From contig NZ_WVUG01000026.1 of the NCBI RefSeq assembly GCF_017614965.1, positions 1-51,568 of the forward strand: a stretch of DNA of 51,568 nucleotides, written 5' to 3'. Made by a program: the position numbers and the translations under genes. The first letter of the stretch is position 1; every line of letters starts with the position of its first letter. Origin of the DNA: Streptomyces griseorubiginosus. GTDB taxonomy: Bacteria > Actinomycetota > Actinomycetes > Streptomycetales > Streptomycetaceae. This document shows positions 1 to 9,075 of the stretch, piece after piece. The notes below the pieces were generated by a model, which made no database searches, was not told the origin of the DNA, and saw only the letters and a program-made list of their open reading frames with translations.

Positions 1-261
1 GTACTCGATCAGGAACTCGCCTGCGGACCCGGGGCGCCGGGAGGATGGGACGGTCCGGCCGTGCTGGGCGGGCACCGGGCCGTGGGGCAACTGGTCGTCG
101 TACGGCCCGAGTTCGAGGCGCGGCCGGTATCGGCTCGGGTGCTGGGGGAGGGGGCCGTCGTGGCACCGCTCGCCGGGCCCGCCGTACTGGTGAGTGCCGT
201 GGCCGGGGACGCGCTGCGGTTGCGGCGGGTGCTGGACGAGGCGCTGGGCCTGGTGGCCTGA
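1..261 (+). CDS. ureD: Urease accessory protein UreD, C-terminal end (partial)
   Basis: An open frame runs in from the left edge and ends at TGA 259-261, giving about 86 residues of a C-terminus. The phrases VLGGHRAVGQLVVV, AGPAVLVSAVAGDALRLRRV and LDEALGLV resemble the tail of UreD/UreH, the chaperone that binds apo-urease with UreF and UreG during nickel insertion in the cytoplasm. The rest of the gene, and presumably the other ure genes, lies outside the window. The assignment rests on this tail only. The large overlapping frame from 45 in another phase is a shadow. Confidence 0.7.
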   Translation, partial: VLDQELACGPGAPGGWDGPAVLGGHRAVGQLVVVRPEFEARPVSARVLGEGAVVAPLAGPAVLVSAVAGDALRLRRVLDEALGLVA

Positions 262-392
262 GTATCCGCTCAGCGGGACACCCATCCCCGGTTATCGGAA
301 TGGTAAAGAAGGTCAACGACCCCTGTTCCCAGGCAGCTCACAGCCGCGAGGATCCCCCTGTCAATCGAATAGATGTAGGGGGAGGACCTCAC

Positions 393-1991
393 TTGAGGGT
401 TTTCAGACCGAACAGGCGGACGACGGTGCTCGGTTCGGCCGGAGCGCTCGTCACGGCGACGCTCATAGCCGGCGCGGTCGTGGCGCCCACCGCGAGCGCG
501 AGCGCGCAGCACGGCCAGGACCGGGAGGCCAAGGGCGCCGCCATCGCCGCCGCGCGGGCCGCCAAGGCCGGCATCGACTGGCAGGACTGCCCCGCCGACT
601 GGGGCTTCGCCAAGCCCATCCAGTGCGGCTGGGTCAGCGTCCCGCTCGACTACGCGCACCCGTACGGCAAGCAGCTCAAGCTCGCGGTCGACCGCATCGG
701 CAACACGGGGACCAAGGAGGAGCGCCAGGGCGCCCTCGTCTACAACCCCGGCGGTCCCGGCGGCTCCGGCATGCGCTTCCCGACCCGCGTCACCAACAAG
801 AACCCGGTGTGGGCCAACGTGGCCAAGGCCTACGACTTCGTGGGCTTCGACCCGCGCGGCGTCGGCCACTCCGCGCCCATCTCCTGCGAGGACCCGCAGG
901 AGTTCGTGAAGGCGCCCAAGGCCGACCCGGTGCCGGACAGCGAGGCCGACAAGCTGGCCCAGCGCAAGCTGGCCGCCGAGTACGCCAAGGGCTGCGCCGA
1001 GCGTTCCGGCAAGGCGGTGCTCGCGCAGATGACCACGCCGAACACCGTGCGCGACCTGGACGTCATCCGCGCCGCGCTCGGCGAGAAGAAGCTCAACTAC
1101 CTGGGCGTCTCCTACGGCACCTACATCGGCGCCGTCTACGGCACGCTCTTCCCGGGCCACCTGCGCCGCATGGTCGTGGACAGCGTCGTCAACCCCTCGC
1201 GCGAGAAGATCTGGTACCAGGCCAACCTGGACCAGGACGTCGCCTTCGAGGGCCGCTGGAAGGACTGGGAGGACTGGGTCGCCGCCAACGACGCCGCCTT
1301 CCACCTCGGCACCACCCGCGCCGCCGTCCAGGAGAAGTGGCTCCAGCTGCGCGCCACCGCCAAGAAGAACCCGATCGGCGGCGTCGTCGGCCCGGCCGAG
1401 CTGATCTCCTTCTTCCAGAGCGCCCCGTACTACGACTCCTCGTGGGTGCCGGTCGCGACGGTGTTCAGCAAGTACTTCGCCGGTGACACCCAGGCGCTCG
1501 TCGACGCGGCCGCCCCGGACATGTCCGACACCGCGGGCAACATCACCTCGGAGAACGGCAACGCCGTCTACACGGCCGTCGAGTGCACCGACGCCAAGTG
1601 GCCCACCAGCTGGAAGAAGTGGGACCGCGACAACACCGCGCTCAACACGAACTACCCGTTCATGACCTGGGCCAACGCCTGGATGAACCTGCCGTGCGCC
1701 ACCTGGCCGGTCAAGCAGCAGACCCCGGTGAACGTGAAGACCCACAAGGGCCTGCCGCAGGTCATGATCGTGCAGTCCACGCGTGACGCCGCCACCCCCT
1801 ACGACGGCGCCGTCGAACTGCACCAGCGGTTCAAGGGCTCCCGCCTGATCACCGAGAAGGACGCGGGCTCGCACGGTGTGACCGGCCTGGTCAACCCCTG
1901 CATCAACCAGCGGGTGGACGCCTACCTGCTGAGCGGCAAGCTGGACGCCGCGGACGTCACGTGCACCCCGCACGCGACGCCCAAGCCGTAA
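393..1991 (+). CDS. Secreted alpha/beta-hydrolase, tripeptidyl aminopeptidase (Tap/Slp) family
   Basis: The 532-aa product is an exported serine peptidase-like hydrolase. I chose TTG 393 because GGGGGAGG lies 8 nt upstream and the product then begins with a basic stretch and a hydrophobic signal core ending near ASASA. The oxyanion loop GGPGGSG is near residue 120, the nucleophile elbow GVSYG puts Ser at 240, Asp465 is in TRDAATPYDG and His494 in GSHGVTG, a complete catalytic triad. The length fits Streptomyces Tap-like proteins, which remove N-terminal tripeptides from secreted proteins. It is probably monocistronic, since a strong hairpin follows the stop. The exact substrate cannot be read from sequence. 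An upstream in-frame extension to 45 runs through ureD and is not real. Confidence 0.9.
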   Translation: MRVFRPNRRTTVLGSAGALVTATLIAGAVVAPTASASAQHGQDREAKGAAIAAARAAKAGIDWQDCPADWGFAKPIQCGWVSVPLDYAHPYGKQLKLAVDRIGNTGTKEERQGALVYNPGGPGGSGMRFPTRVTNKNPVWANVAKAYDFVGFDPRGVGHSAPISCEDPQEFVKAPKADPVPDSEADKLAQRKLAAEYAKGCAERSGKAVLAQMTTPNTVRDLDVIRAALGEKKLNYLGVSYGTYIGAVYGTLFPGHLRRMVVDSVVNPSREKIWYQANLDQDVAFEGRWKDWEDWVAANDAAFHLGTTRAAVQEKWLQLRATAKKNPIGGVVGPAELISFFQSAPYYDSSWVPVATVFSKYFAGDTQALVDAAAPDMSDTAGNITSENGNAVYTAVECTDAKWPTSWKKWDRDNTALNTNYPFMTWANAWMNLPCATWPVKQQTPVNVKTHKGLPQVMIVQSTRDAATPYDGAVELHQRFKGSRLITEKDAGSHGVTGLVNPCINQRVDAYLLSGKLDAADVTCTPHATPKP

Positions 1992-2010
1992 CCGGCGGCT
2001 GTACGACGTG

Positions 2011-2040
2011 AGGGGCGGCCGGAACACTCCGGCCGCCCCT
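2011..2040. terminator. Bidirectional intrinsic terminator
   Basis: A perfect 13-bp stem (AGGGGCGGCCGGA / TCCGGCCGCCCCT) with a 4-nt ACAC loop lies 19 nt after the Tap-like gene and 19 nt after the convergent acyltransferase gene. It has no U-run, as is usual in Streptomyces. Its place between convergent genes suggests that it serves both. Confidence 0.85.
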
Positions 2041-2059
2041 CACCCGTGCTCGACGCGTA

Positions 2060-2785
2060 TCACCCCAGCGGCATGCGCGGGAACCGGCGCTCCCTGTCCG
2101 CGATCCCCTCGGCCTGCTGCGCCTTGACGACGGCCGCGTACTCGTCGACGTACTCCTGCTCGGAGAGCGTCAGGATCGCGTACATGATCTCGTCGGTGAT
2201 GGCCCGCAGGATCGCCTTCTCGTTCTCCATGCCGGCGTAGCGGGAGAAGTCCAGGGGCTTGCCGAAGCGGATGACGACGGGGTGGAGGTTGGGGATGACC
2301 TTGCCCGGCGGCTGGGCCTCGAAGGTGCCGATCATCGCGCAGGGGATCACCGGCACCTGGGCCTTCAGAGCCATCACCGCGACCCCCACCTTGCCCTTGT
2401 AGAGGCGGCCGTCGTGCGAGCGGGTGCCCTCCGGGTAGATGCCGAGCAGCTCACCCTTGCGCAGCACCCCCAGGCCCTCGCGGATGGCCGCCTGGCCCGC
2501 CTCCTTGCCGGTGCGGTCGACCGGGATCTGGCCGGCGCTGCGGAAGAAGGCCGCCGTCAGCCGGCCCTTGATGCCGGGGCCGGTGAAGTACTCCTTCTTC
2601 GCCAGGAAGGTGATGCGGCGCTTGAGCATGGCCGGCATCAGGAAGTGGTCCGAGAAGGACAGGTGGTTGCCGGCGACGATGGCCGGGCCCGAGTCCGGGA
2701 CGTGTTCGAGTCCTTCTATGCGAGGCCGGAAGACCAGTCTCAGCAGAGGTCCCAGCAACACGTATTTGAGCACGTAGTAGAACAA
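2060..2785 (-). CDS. 1-acyl-sn-glycerol-3-phosphate acyltransferase (PlsC/LPLAT family)
   Basis: This 241-aa membrane-associated acyltransferase would transfer an acyl chain to lysophosphatidic acid to give phosphatidic acid in phospholipid synthesis. Block I is the HX4D motif, with His41 and Asp46 in NHLSFSD. Block III is EGTRS near residue 115, and a block II-like RSAGQIPVDR stretch lies between them. I chose TTG 2785 because GAGGAG lies 7 nt upstream; a GTG at 2800 is in frame but has its purine run almost touching the start. An N-terminal hydrophobic stretch (YVLKYVLLGPLL) may anchor it. Streptomyces have several paralogues, so its acceptor is uncertain. Confidence 0.88.
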   Translation of the reverse strand: MFYYVLKYVLLGPLLRLVFRPRIEGLEHVPDSGPAIVAGNHLSFSDHFLMPAMLKRRITFLAKKEYFTGPGIKGRLTAAFFRSAGQIPVDRTGKEAGQAAIREGLGVLRKGELLGIYPEGTRSHDGRLYKGKVGVAVMALKAQVPVIPCAMIGTFEAQPPGKVIPNLHPVVIRFGKPLDFSRYAGMENEKAILRAITDEIMYAILTLSEQEYVDEYAAVVKAQQAEGIADRERRFPRMPLG

Positions 2786-2880
2786 GGGGTCGCTCCTCAC
2801 TCCGGCGGATCGCCTCGGCCGCCGAGTTCTGGCAGGTCAACCGGCGTGTTGTGGGGTTGCCAGTGTAGAGGAGCGGGGGG

Positions 2881-3873
2881 CTACAGGGGCAGGCTGTGGA
2901 GGACGTCCGTGACGCGTGCGGGATCTTCGGGACCGAGGTGGCCGGAATCGGGGAAATCGTGCACCGTGAAACGGTTGTGCGGGGTGAGCGCGTCGGCCTC
3001 CGTGATCATGCGGTCCTGCAGGGCCGTCGCCACCGTCCTGTCCTTGCCGAACCGCAGGTAGGTGCGCGGAATCCGCCCCCAGGCGCCCGCCCGTCCCACC
3101 GCCCGGTCGCCGTACGCCGTCATCGACTCGTCGGTCTGCATGCCGTCGAGCACCCGCAGAAACCCGGCGTCCGAGTAATTGGCGCAGATCATCTCCTTGA
3201 ACACGGCGAGCTCCCGGCGGTCCGTGGTACGCCAGTTGAGGCGCAGCACGCCCAACGTCCCCGGATCGCCCGCCAGTCGGAGCGGGGTGACGGCCTGTTG
3301 TCCCTCGGGCGAGGACGCGCAGTCGTCGAGGGAGGGCATGCTGCGGCTCGGGCAGAAGGCGGCCATGTAGCAGATACGGGCGAGGAGTTCGGGCACGGCG
3401 TCGGCGACCCGGCTCACCGAGAGCCCGCCCATGCTGTGTCCGACGAGCACCACGGGCCCGCCGAGCCGCGCGGCCCGCCGTACCGCGCGGGTCACCCGGC
3501 GTTCGAAGTCGTCCAGCGAGAGCGCGGCGACCGGCGAGGCTTCCGTCGCCAGCGCCCGCAGGTCCTGGGTCTGGTAGGCCTTCGGGATGAACTTCTCGGT
3601 ACCGTGCAGGGGTTGGTCCACCGCGACGACCCGGTGACCGCGCAGCGCCAGTTCCCGGCCGATCGCGGTCCAGAAGGCGCCGGCACTGTGCGTTCCGTGG
3701 ACCAGGACGTACGTCCGCACGGCCGCGCTGCCGGCCGCCCGGGCCGTCCCGCTGCCCAGGCCCGCCGCGAGGGCTCCGCCCCCGGCCACCGCGGCGAGCC
3801 CCCGCAGCGCGCGCCGGCGAGTCGGTGAACCGCTGTGCGGGGCCGGTGTGTTGAGGTTCTCGTTGGCTGTCAT
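2881..3873 (-). CDS. Tat-exported alpha/beta-hydrolase (esterase / hydroxynitrile lyase-like)
   Basis: The 330-aa product starts at ATG 3873. An upstream GTG/ATG extension to 3948 would place 25 arginine-rich residues in front of the signal. The leader PTRRRALRGLAAV followed by an Ala/Gly-rich core is a twin-arginine signal. The mature part has the oxyanion region VLVHGTHSAGAFW, the nucleophile elbow GHSMGG and a late GHLGPEDP carrying a candidate catalytic His. This is the fold of the plant methylesterase/hydroxynitrile lyase-like subgroup. The substrate is unknown. The ribosome site is weak. The gene ends about 80 nt past the acyltransferase start on the same strand. Confidence 0.82.
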   Translation of the reverse strand: MTANENLNTPAPHSGSPTRRRALRGLAAVAGGGALAAGLGSGTARAAGSAAVRTYVLVHGTHSAGAFWTAIGRELALRGHRVVAVDQPLHGTEKFIPKAYQTQDLRALATEASPVAALSLDDFERRVTRAVRRAARLGGPVVLVGHSMGGLSVSRVADAVPELLARICYMAAFCPSRSMPSLDDCASSPEGQQAVTPLRLAGDPGTLGVLRLNWRTTDRRELAVFKEMICANYSDAGFLRVLDGMQTDESMTAYGDRAVGRAGAWGRIPRTYLRFGKDRTVATALQDRMITEADALTPHNRFTVHDFPDSGHLGPEDPARVTDVLHSLPL

Positions 3874-3957
3874 GGCTACGACGCTACGAACGCCCGCGCC
3901 GCCCCGCCATCGCCCTGTCCACCCGGTCGGGGGTGTACATGGTGACACCGTCGCCCC

Positions 3958-5187
3958 TCACAGCCGCACGATGACCAGGGCGGTGTCGTCGGTCGCCCCA
4001 CCCGGCGGCAGCAGCTCCAGCAGCACCGAGTCCGCGAGGCGTTCCGGATCCTCCTCGCGGTGTTCGCGGAGGGAGTCGGCGAGGCGGGCCAGGCCGGTGT
4101 CGATGTCCTCGCGTCTGCGTTCGACGAGGCCGTCGGTGTACAGGACGAGGGTGGCGCCGTCGTCGTAGGTCGTGCGGGCCTCCGGCCGGGGGAACGGGTC
4201 GGGGCGGGCGTCCAGCGGCGGGTCGGTGGCCTGGTCGAGGAACTCCACGCGGCCGTCGGCGTGGACGAGCACCGGCGGCGGATGGCCCGCGCTGCTGTAG
4301 GTGATCGTGTGGGCGTCGAAGTCGATGAACGTCGTGACGGCGGTCGCGGATTCGGCGCCGTCGACCACGTGCGCGTACCGGCCCAGCACGTTGAGGGCCT
4401 CGGCGGGCCCGACGGCCACCCGGGACGCCGCGCTCAGCGCGCTGCGCAGCTGGCCCATGACCCCGGCGGCCGCGAGTCCGTGCCCGACCACGTCGCCCAC
4501 CGCGACACCGATGCGGTTGCCGCCGACGAGATCGACGAGGTCGTACCAGTCCCCGCACACGTTCAGCGCGCCGATCGCGGGCCGGTAGCGCACGGCGGCG
4601 GCGTGGTGGCCGACCTGCCGGTGCGCGGGCAGCATCGCCTCCTGCAGGGCGAGGGCGACCTCGCGTTCACGGGCGTGGGCCTGGCGCAGCCGCTCGTTGA
4701 GCTCCTGCAGTTCGCGGGCGCGGGTGTACAGCTCGGCCTCCAGGACGCGGGCCCTGGTGCCACTGGGGCCGCCGCGGGCCTTGATCAGCTCGGTGACCTC
4801 CTCGACCCGGTGCACCAGCAGCGCCGCCTTGCCGTCGGGGCCGAGCACCGGTGCGTTGACCGGGCTCCAGTAGCGCTCCTCCCACTGCCCGGACTGGTCG
4901 GGATCCTCGACGTCGTAGCGCTGGAGCGCCATGGTGTCCCGTTCGCGCGTGTCGAGCACGCGCTGCAGCGAGGCGGCCAGGTTGCGCATGCCGGTCGCCC
5001 CGTCGTCGTTGGGGTTGTCCGGGAAGACGTCGAAGAGATAGCGGCCGACGACCTGCTCACGGGTGCGCCCGGCGTTGCGCAGGAACTCCTCGTTGGCGTC
5101 GGCGTAGACCAGGTCGGGCGTCAGGAGCGCCACCATCCCCGGCAGGCACTGGAACACCGCCGCGTAGTCGATCTCGGCCTGGTTCAT
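3958..5187 (-). CDS. PAS domain SpoIIE-type PP2C phosphatase (RsbU-like)
   Basis: The 409-aa cytoplasmic Ser/Thr phosphatase would dephosphorylate an anti-anti-sigma (STAS) protein and so release a sigma factor. The first ~120 residues form a PAS-type sensor (CLPGMVALLTPDLVY, then a turn at YWSPVNAPVLG). An amphipathic coiled coil rich in Glu/Arg (about 155-195) leads into the SpoIIE catalytic domain. That domain shows CGDWYDLV and AVGDVVGHG with the metal-binding aspartates, and ends with DDTALVIVRL. ATG 5187 has a GAGG site 8 nt upstream. It starts 33 nt after the end of the larger phosphatase gene, so the two are probably co-transcribed. Confidence 0.9.
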   Translation of the reverse strand: MNQAEIDYAAVFQCLPGMVALLTPDLVYADANEEFLRNAGRTREQVVGRYLFDVFPDNPNDDGATGMRNLAASLQRVLDTRERDTMALQRYDVEDPDQSGQWEERYWSPVNAPVLGPDGKAALLVHRVEEVTELIKARGGPSGTRARVLEAELYTRARELQELNERLRQAHAREREVALALQEAMLPAHRQVGHHAAAVRYRPAIGALNVCGDWYDLVDLVGGNRIGVAVGDVVGHGLAAAGVMGQLRSALSAASRVAVGPAEALNVLGRYAHVVDGAESATAVTTFIDFDAHTITYSSAGHPPPVLVHADGRVEFLDQATDPPLDARPDPFPRPEARTTYDDGATLVLYTDGLVERRREDIDTGLARLADSLREHREEDPERLADSVLLELLPPGGATDDTALVIVRL

Positions 5188-5220
5188 GGCGTCCGCCTCA
5201 CTGCCGGGTTTGGGTTATTT

Positions 5221-7683
5221 TCACACGTCCGGTGGTGCTTGCGTCAGCGACTGCTCGGCCCAGATGACCTTCCCCTCGGGCACGAAGCGGGTGCCCCAGC
5301 GCTGGGAGAACTGGGAGACCAGCAGCAGTCCCCGGCCGCCCTCGTCGGTGGTGCGCGGATGACGCAGATGCGGGGCCGTGGCCCCGCCGTCGGAGACCTC
5401 GCAGATCAGGGCGCGCTCGCGGATCAGCCGCAGCCGGATCGGTCCCTCCGCGTGCCGGATGGCGTTGGTGACCAGCTCGCTCACCACGAGTTCCGTGGTG
5501 AAGACCAGGTCGTCCAGGCCCCACTCGGCCAGCTGCCGGGCGGCCTCCTTGCGGGCGGCGGACACGATCGCCGGGTCACCGGGCAGGTCCCAGTCGGCGA
5601 CCTGGTCGGCGCCCAGCAGGCGGGTGTGCGCCATCAGCAGGGCCACGTCGTCGTGCGGCCGGACGGGGACCAGCGCGTCGACCACGGCCTGGCAGGTCAG
5701 GTCGAGCGAGGCGGCGCGCCGGGCGAGCGCCAGACGCAGCCGGTCGCGGTCGGGATCCACGGCCCAGTCGCGCTCCTCACGGGCCAGCAGCCCGTCGGTG
5801 TGCAGGGCGAGGACGCTGCCCTCGGCCAGCGCCAGCTCGACGGCCTCGAAGGGCGGGCCGCCCGCGCCGAGCGGCGACCCCTGCGGCAGGTCCACGAACG
5901 TGACCGAGCCGTCCGGCAGCACGACGGCGGGCGCGGGATGGCCCGCCGCGGCCATGGTGCACTGTCCGTCGACGGGGTCGTAGACGACGTACACGCACCC
6001 GGCGCCCACGGCCTGGAGGCCGGCCGCCCCCGGCTCGTCCCCCTCCTCCCGGGCGGTGCTCGCCACCAGGTCGTCGAGGTGCGCGAGGACCTCCTCCGGC
6101 GGCAGGTCCAGCGCCGCCAGGGTCCGTACGGCGGTCCGCAGCCGTCCCATCGCGGCGGCGGCGTCGATGCCGTGGCCCGGCACCTCGCCCACGACCAGGG
6201 CGACCCGGGCGCCGGAGAGCTGGATGAGGTCGTACCAGTCGCCGCCGAGCCCGGTCAGTTCGTCGGCCGGCCGGTAGCAGGCGGCCACCTCCACCGCGTC
6301 CTGTTCGGGCAGCCGGTGCGGCAGCAGGCTGCGCTGGAGGACCAGGGCCGCGTCCCGCTCCCGGGTGTAGCGGCGGGCGTTGTCCACGCAGACGGCCGCC
6401 CGCGACACCAGGTCCTCGGCCAGGCTCAGGTCGTCCTCGTCGAACGGCTCCTGCCGGCCCCGGCGGAAGAAGCTGGTGACGCCGAGGGTGACGCCCCGCG
6501 CCCGGACCGGCACGAGCATCACGGTGTGCAGACCCAGGTCGAGGAAGGTGGCCGCGCGGTCGCCCGGTATGTCGGTGGCCCACTCCTTGGCCAGCGGGTC
6601 CAGCCGCTCCTCGCGCCAGGAGACGCCCGTGGCCAGCGAGCGGACCGGCGGCGAACCGGCGAGGTAGGTGGCGACCTCCCCGATCGCGACGACGGCCTCC
6701 GGAACGCCCGGGTTCACCGACTGCTGGCCGGCCCTGCGCAACGGCACCCGCTGCTGGTCGCCGAGCGGCCCCGGAGCGCGTTCCGCGCCGCGCAGCACCC
6801 ACTCCAGCAGATCCACGGCGACGAAGTCGGCGAGCTCCGGCACGGCCACGTCGGCCAGCTCCTGGGCGGTCCGGGTGATGTCCAGGGTGCGGCCGATGTG
6901 CTCGCCGGCCCGGTCCAGCAGGGCGAGTCGCTGCCGTGCGCGGTGTTTGTCGGAGATGTCGACGACGGTGTAGTACACGCCCATCGGATGGCCGCCGTCG
7001 TCCTCGAGACGGGTGAACGACATCATGTGCGCCGTCTCCCGGTGCGGCGCAGAGCGCAGCTGGCCGACGTGCTCATACCCGATCACCGGCCGGCCGCTCT
7101 CCAGCACGCGCCGCATCTGGGCCTCGATGGCCTCGGAGTCGATGCCCGGCTGGATCTCCGCCAGCCGCCGCCCCAGCCGGTCCCGGGCCGAACCGCCGCC
7201 GAACTGCTCCAGCGCCGCGTTCGACCAGACGCAGCGCAGGTTCACGTCGACGATCGCCATGCCGACGGGGGAGCCGGTCACCATCTGCTCCAGCACCGTA
7301 CGGCTCATGTCCCAGCCGCGCGCCCCGGCGGCCACGTCGGAGAGCAGGACCAGCCAGCGGGCCGCGCCGCCGGGTTCCACCGCGGGAGTGATGCGCACCA
7401 TCACCCGCACCGGCCGGCCGCCCTTGCGTCGGGCCGTCAGCAGCCCGGCCCACCCGCCGTCCCTGCGGCACCGCTCGGCGAGTTCGGGCATCCGCTCGGC
7501 GTCCTCCGTGGCCAGCAGACCGCCGACCCCGGTGCCCACCACCTCGGCGGCCGTGTACGCCAGCAGCCGCTGGGCGTCCCGGGTCCAGCTGCGCACCACG
7601 CCGTCCGCGTCGATCAGCAGGGGCGCGGCATCGGCCACGTCGAAGCGCTGACCGGCGACGTCCTGCTCCTCGTGAGTGCCCAC
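5221..7683 (-). CDS. Multi-domain PAS-PAS-GAF-SpoIIE phosphatase with C-terminal HATPase
   Basis: The 820-aa protein joins a sensor, a PP2C phosphatase and an RsbW-like kinase in one chain. Residues ~15-110 and ~120-240 look like PAS domains, ~260-420 like GAF, and ~430-640 are SpoIIE (LGGDWYDLIQL, VVGEVPGHG, PHDDVALLMAHTR). Residues ~680-810 are a HATPase_c domain with N-box ELVTNAIRHAEG and G-box DEGGRGLLLV. GTG 7683 is chosen because AGAGAGG lies 6 nt upstream and the extension to 7737 adds only basic, unconserved residues. This architecture is common and expanded in Streptomyces, where it works in partner-switching control of sigma factors. No anti-sigma or STAS partner is adjacent. Confidence 0.92.
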   Translation of the reverse strand: MGTHEEQDVAGQRFDVADAAPLLIDADGVVRSWTRDAQRLLAYTAAEVVGTGVGGLLATEDAERMPELAERCRRDGGWAGLLTARRKGGRPVRVMVRITPAVEPGGAARWLVLLSDVAAGARGWDMSRTVLEQMVTGSPVGMAIVDVNLRCVWSNAALEQFGGGSARDRLGRRLAEIQPGIDSEAIEAQMRRVLESGRPVIGYEHVGQLRSAPHRETAHMMSFTRLEDDGGHPMGVYYTVVDISDKHRARQRLALLDRAGEHIGRTLDITRTAQELADVAVPELADFVAVDLLEWVLRGAERAPGPLGDQQRVPLRRAGQQSVNPGVPEAVVAIGEVATYLAGSPPVRSLATGVSWREERLDPLAKEWATDIPGDRAATFLDLGLHTVMLVPVRARGVTLGVTSFFRRGRQEPFDEDDLSLAEDLVSRAAVCVDNARRYTRERDAALVLQRSLLPHRLPEQDAVEVAACYRPADELTGLGGDWYDLIQLSGARVALVVGEVPGHGIDAAAAMGRLRTAVRTLAALDLPPEEVLAHLDDLVASTAREEGDEPGAAGLQAVGAGCVYVVYDPVDGQCTMAAAGHPAPAVVLPDGSVTFVDLPQGSPLGAGGPPFEAVELALAEGSVLALHTDGLLAREERDWAVDPDRDRLRLALARRAASLDLTCQAVVDALVPVRPHDDVALLMAHTRLLGADQVADWDLPGDPAIVSAARKEAARQLAEWGLDDLVFTTELVVSELVTNAIRHAEGPIRLRLIRERALICEVSDGGATAPHLRHPRTTDEGGRGLLLVSQFSQRWGTRFVPEGKVIWAEQSLTQAPPDV

Positions 7684-7823
7684 GGCCGACCTCTCTGTCG
7701 CTGAGAGTGGTCTACCACCTCTTGACCCAATCTTCACCCTTCGGGCATCAGGGACGCGCCAAGGGGTCCCTTCACTATGAGCGTCCGCGCGACCCGGACG
7801 GGCACAGCGAAAGGACCCCCAAG

Positions 7824-7850
7824 GGCGGGGGCGGCCGGACCGCCCCCGCC
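7824..7850 (-). terminator. Terminator of the ddaH-rocD operon
   Basis: A perfect 11-bp G/C stem (GGCGGGGGCGG / CCGCCCCCGCC) with a 5-nt loop lies 4 nt past the rocD stop. On the minus strand it is followed by a short T-containing stretch. The rest of the 7684-7854 gap is the leader of the large phosphatase gene; I see no gene in it. Confidence 0.75.
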
Positions 7851-7854
7851 GGGG

Positions 7855-9075
7855 TCAGGAACCCAGCACCCTCTCCAGGGCGCCGAGCGCGCCCGTCAGC
7901 TCCTCCGCCGTGATCGTCAGCGGCGGGGCCAGCCGGATCGTCGAGCCGTGGGTGTCCTTGACCAGGATCCCTTCGCGCTGGAGGCGTTCGCTGATCTCGC
8001 GGCCGGTGCCGATGGCCGGGTCGACGTCCACGCCCGCCCACAGGCCCCGGGCACGGAACCCGGTGACGCCCTTGCCGACGAGCCCGGCCAGCCCGCCGCG
8101 CAGGACCACTCCCAGCTCGGCCGCCCGGCGCTGGAACTCGCCGGTCTCCAGCAGCTCGACCACGGCCGTGCCGACCGCCGCCGCGAGCGGGTTGCCGCCG
8201 AACGTCGAGCCGTGTTCGCCGGGCCGCAGCACGCCGAGCACGTCCCGGCGGGCGACCACCGCGGACACCGGCACGATGCCGCCGCCCAGCGCCTTGCCCA
8301 GCAGCAGCACGTCCGGCACGACCGACTCGTGCTCCACGGCGAGGGTGCGGCCGGTGCGGCCGAGGCCCGACTGGATCTCGTCCGCGACGAACAGGCAGCC
8401 CTTGCGCCGGGTCAGCTCGCGCACACCGGTGAGATAGCCGTCGTCCGGGATGACCACGCCCGCCTCGCCCTGGATGGGCTCGATGAGCACGGCTGCCGTC
8501 GTGTCGTCGACCGCCGCCTCCAGTGCGGCCAGGTCGTTGTACGGCACGATCCGGAAGCCGGGTGTGAAGGGGCCGAAGCCCGCCCGTGCCGTCTCGTCCG
8601 TGGAGAAGCTGACGATCGTCGTCGTACGGCCGTGGAAGTTCTCCGCGGCGACCACGATCGTCGCCCGGTCGGCGGGGACGCCCTTGACCTCGTACGCCCA
8701 CTTGCGGGCCACCTTGATGCCGGACTCGACCGCCTCGGCGCCGGTGTTCATCGGCAGGACCATGTCCAGGCCGGTCAACTCGGCCAGCCGCTCGGCGAAT
8801 TCGGCCAGCTTGTCGTTGTGGAAGGCGCGGGAGGTGAGCGTCAGACGGTCCAGCTGGCGGTGCGCGGCCTCGATCAACGCCGGGTGGCGGTGGCCGAAGT
8901 TGAGGGCCGAGTAGCCCGCCAGCATGTCCAGGTACCGGCGGCCCTCGACGTCCTCGACCCAGGTGCCCTCGGCACGGGCGACGACCACGGGCAGCGGGTG
9001 GTAGTTGTGCGCCAGGACCGGTTCCTCGGCGCGGATCAGGTCGGCGGACGAACGCGTGGTCACGGGAGCGGTCAT
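7855..9075 (-). CDS. rocD: Ornithine--oxo-acid aminotransferase
   Basis: The 406-aa PLP enzyme would convert ornithine and 2-oxoglutarate to glutamate-5-semialdehyde and glutamate in the cytoplasm. Class III aminotransferase signatures are clear: GYSALNFGHRHP near the N-terminus, NTGAEAVESGIKVARKW for cofactor binding, the LFVADEIQSGLGRTG stretch with the PLP-contacting Asp, and Lys in LLLGKALGGG as the Schiff-base residue. Length matches ornithine aminotransferases. ATG 9075 overlaps the ddaH stop as ATGA, so translation is coupled. Together with DDAH, which yields citrulline, and an Lrp/AsnC gene next door, this suggests arginine/ornithine catabolism. Confidence 0.93.
   Translation of the reverse strand: MTAPVTTRSSADLIRAEEPVLAHNYHPLPVVVARAEGTWVEDVEGRRYLDMLAGYSALNFGHRHPALIEAAHRQLDRLTLTSRAFHNDKLAEFAERLAELTGLDMVLPMNTGAEAVESGIKVARKWAYEVKGVPADRATIVVAAENFHGRTTTIVSFSTDETARAGFGPFTPGFRIVPYNDLAALEAAVDDTTAAVLIEPIQGEAGVVIPDDGYLTGVRELTRRKGCLFVADEIQSGLGRTGRTLAVEHESVVPDVLLLGKALGGGIVPVSAVVARRDVLGVLRPGEHGSTFGGNPLAAAVGTAVVELLETGEFQRRAAELGVVLRGGLAGLVGKGVTGFRARGLWAGVDVDPAIGTGREISERLQREGILVKDTHGSTIRLAPPLTITAEELTGALGALERVLGS

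Noticed and set aside
45..392. N-terminal extension of the Tap-like gene
   Set aside because: It overlaps ureD, is Arg/Gly-rich, and lacks the signal peptide that appears right after TTG 393 with its good ribosome site.
3166..3180. A TTA codon in the Tat-exported hydrolase
   Set aside because: The TAA on the plus strand near 3176 is out of frame; in frame it reads Asn-Tyr.
4060..7704. A 1214-aa plus-strand open frame over the phosphatase genes
   Set aside because: It is the antisense shadow of two genes with full domain motifs on the minus strand. Very high GC removes stops in this frame, and its product is compositionally odd with no motif.
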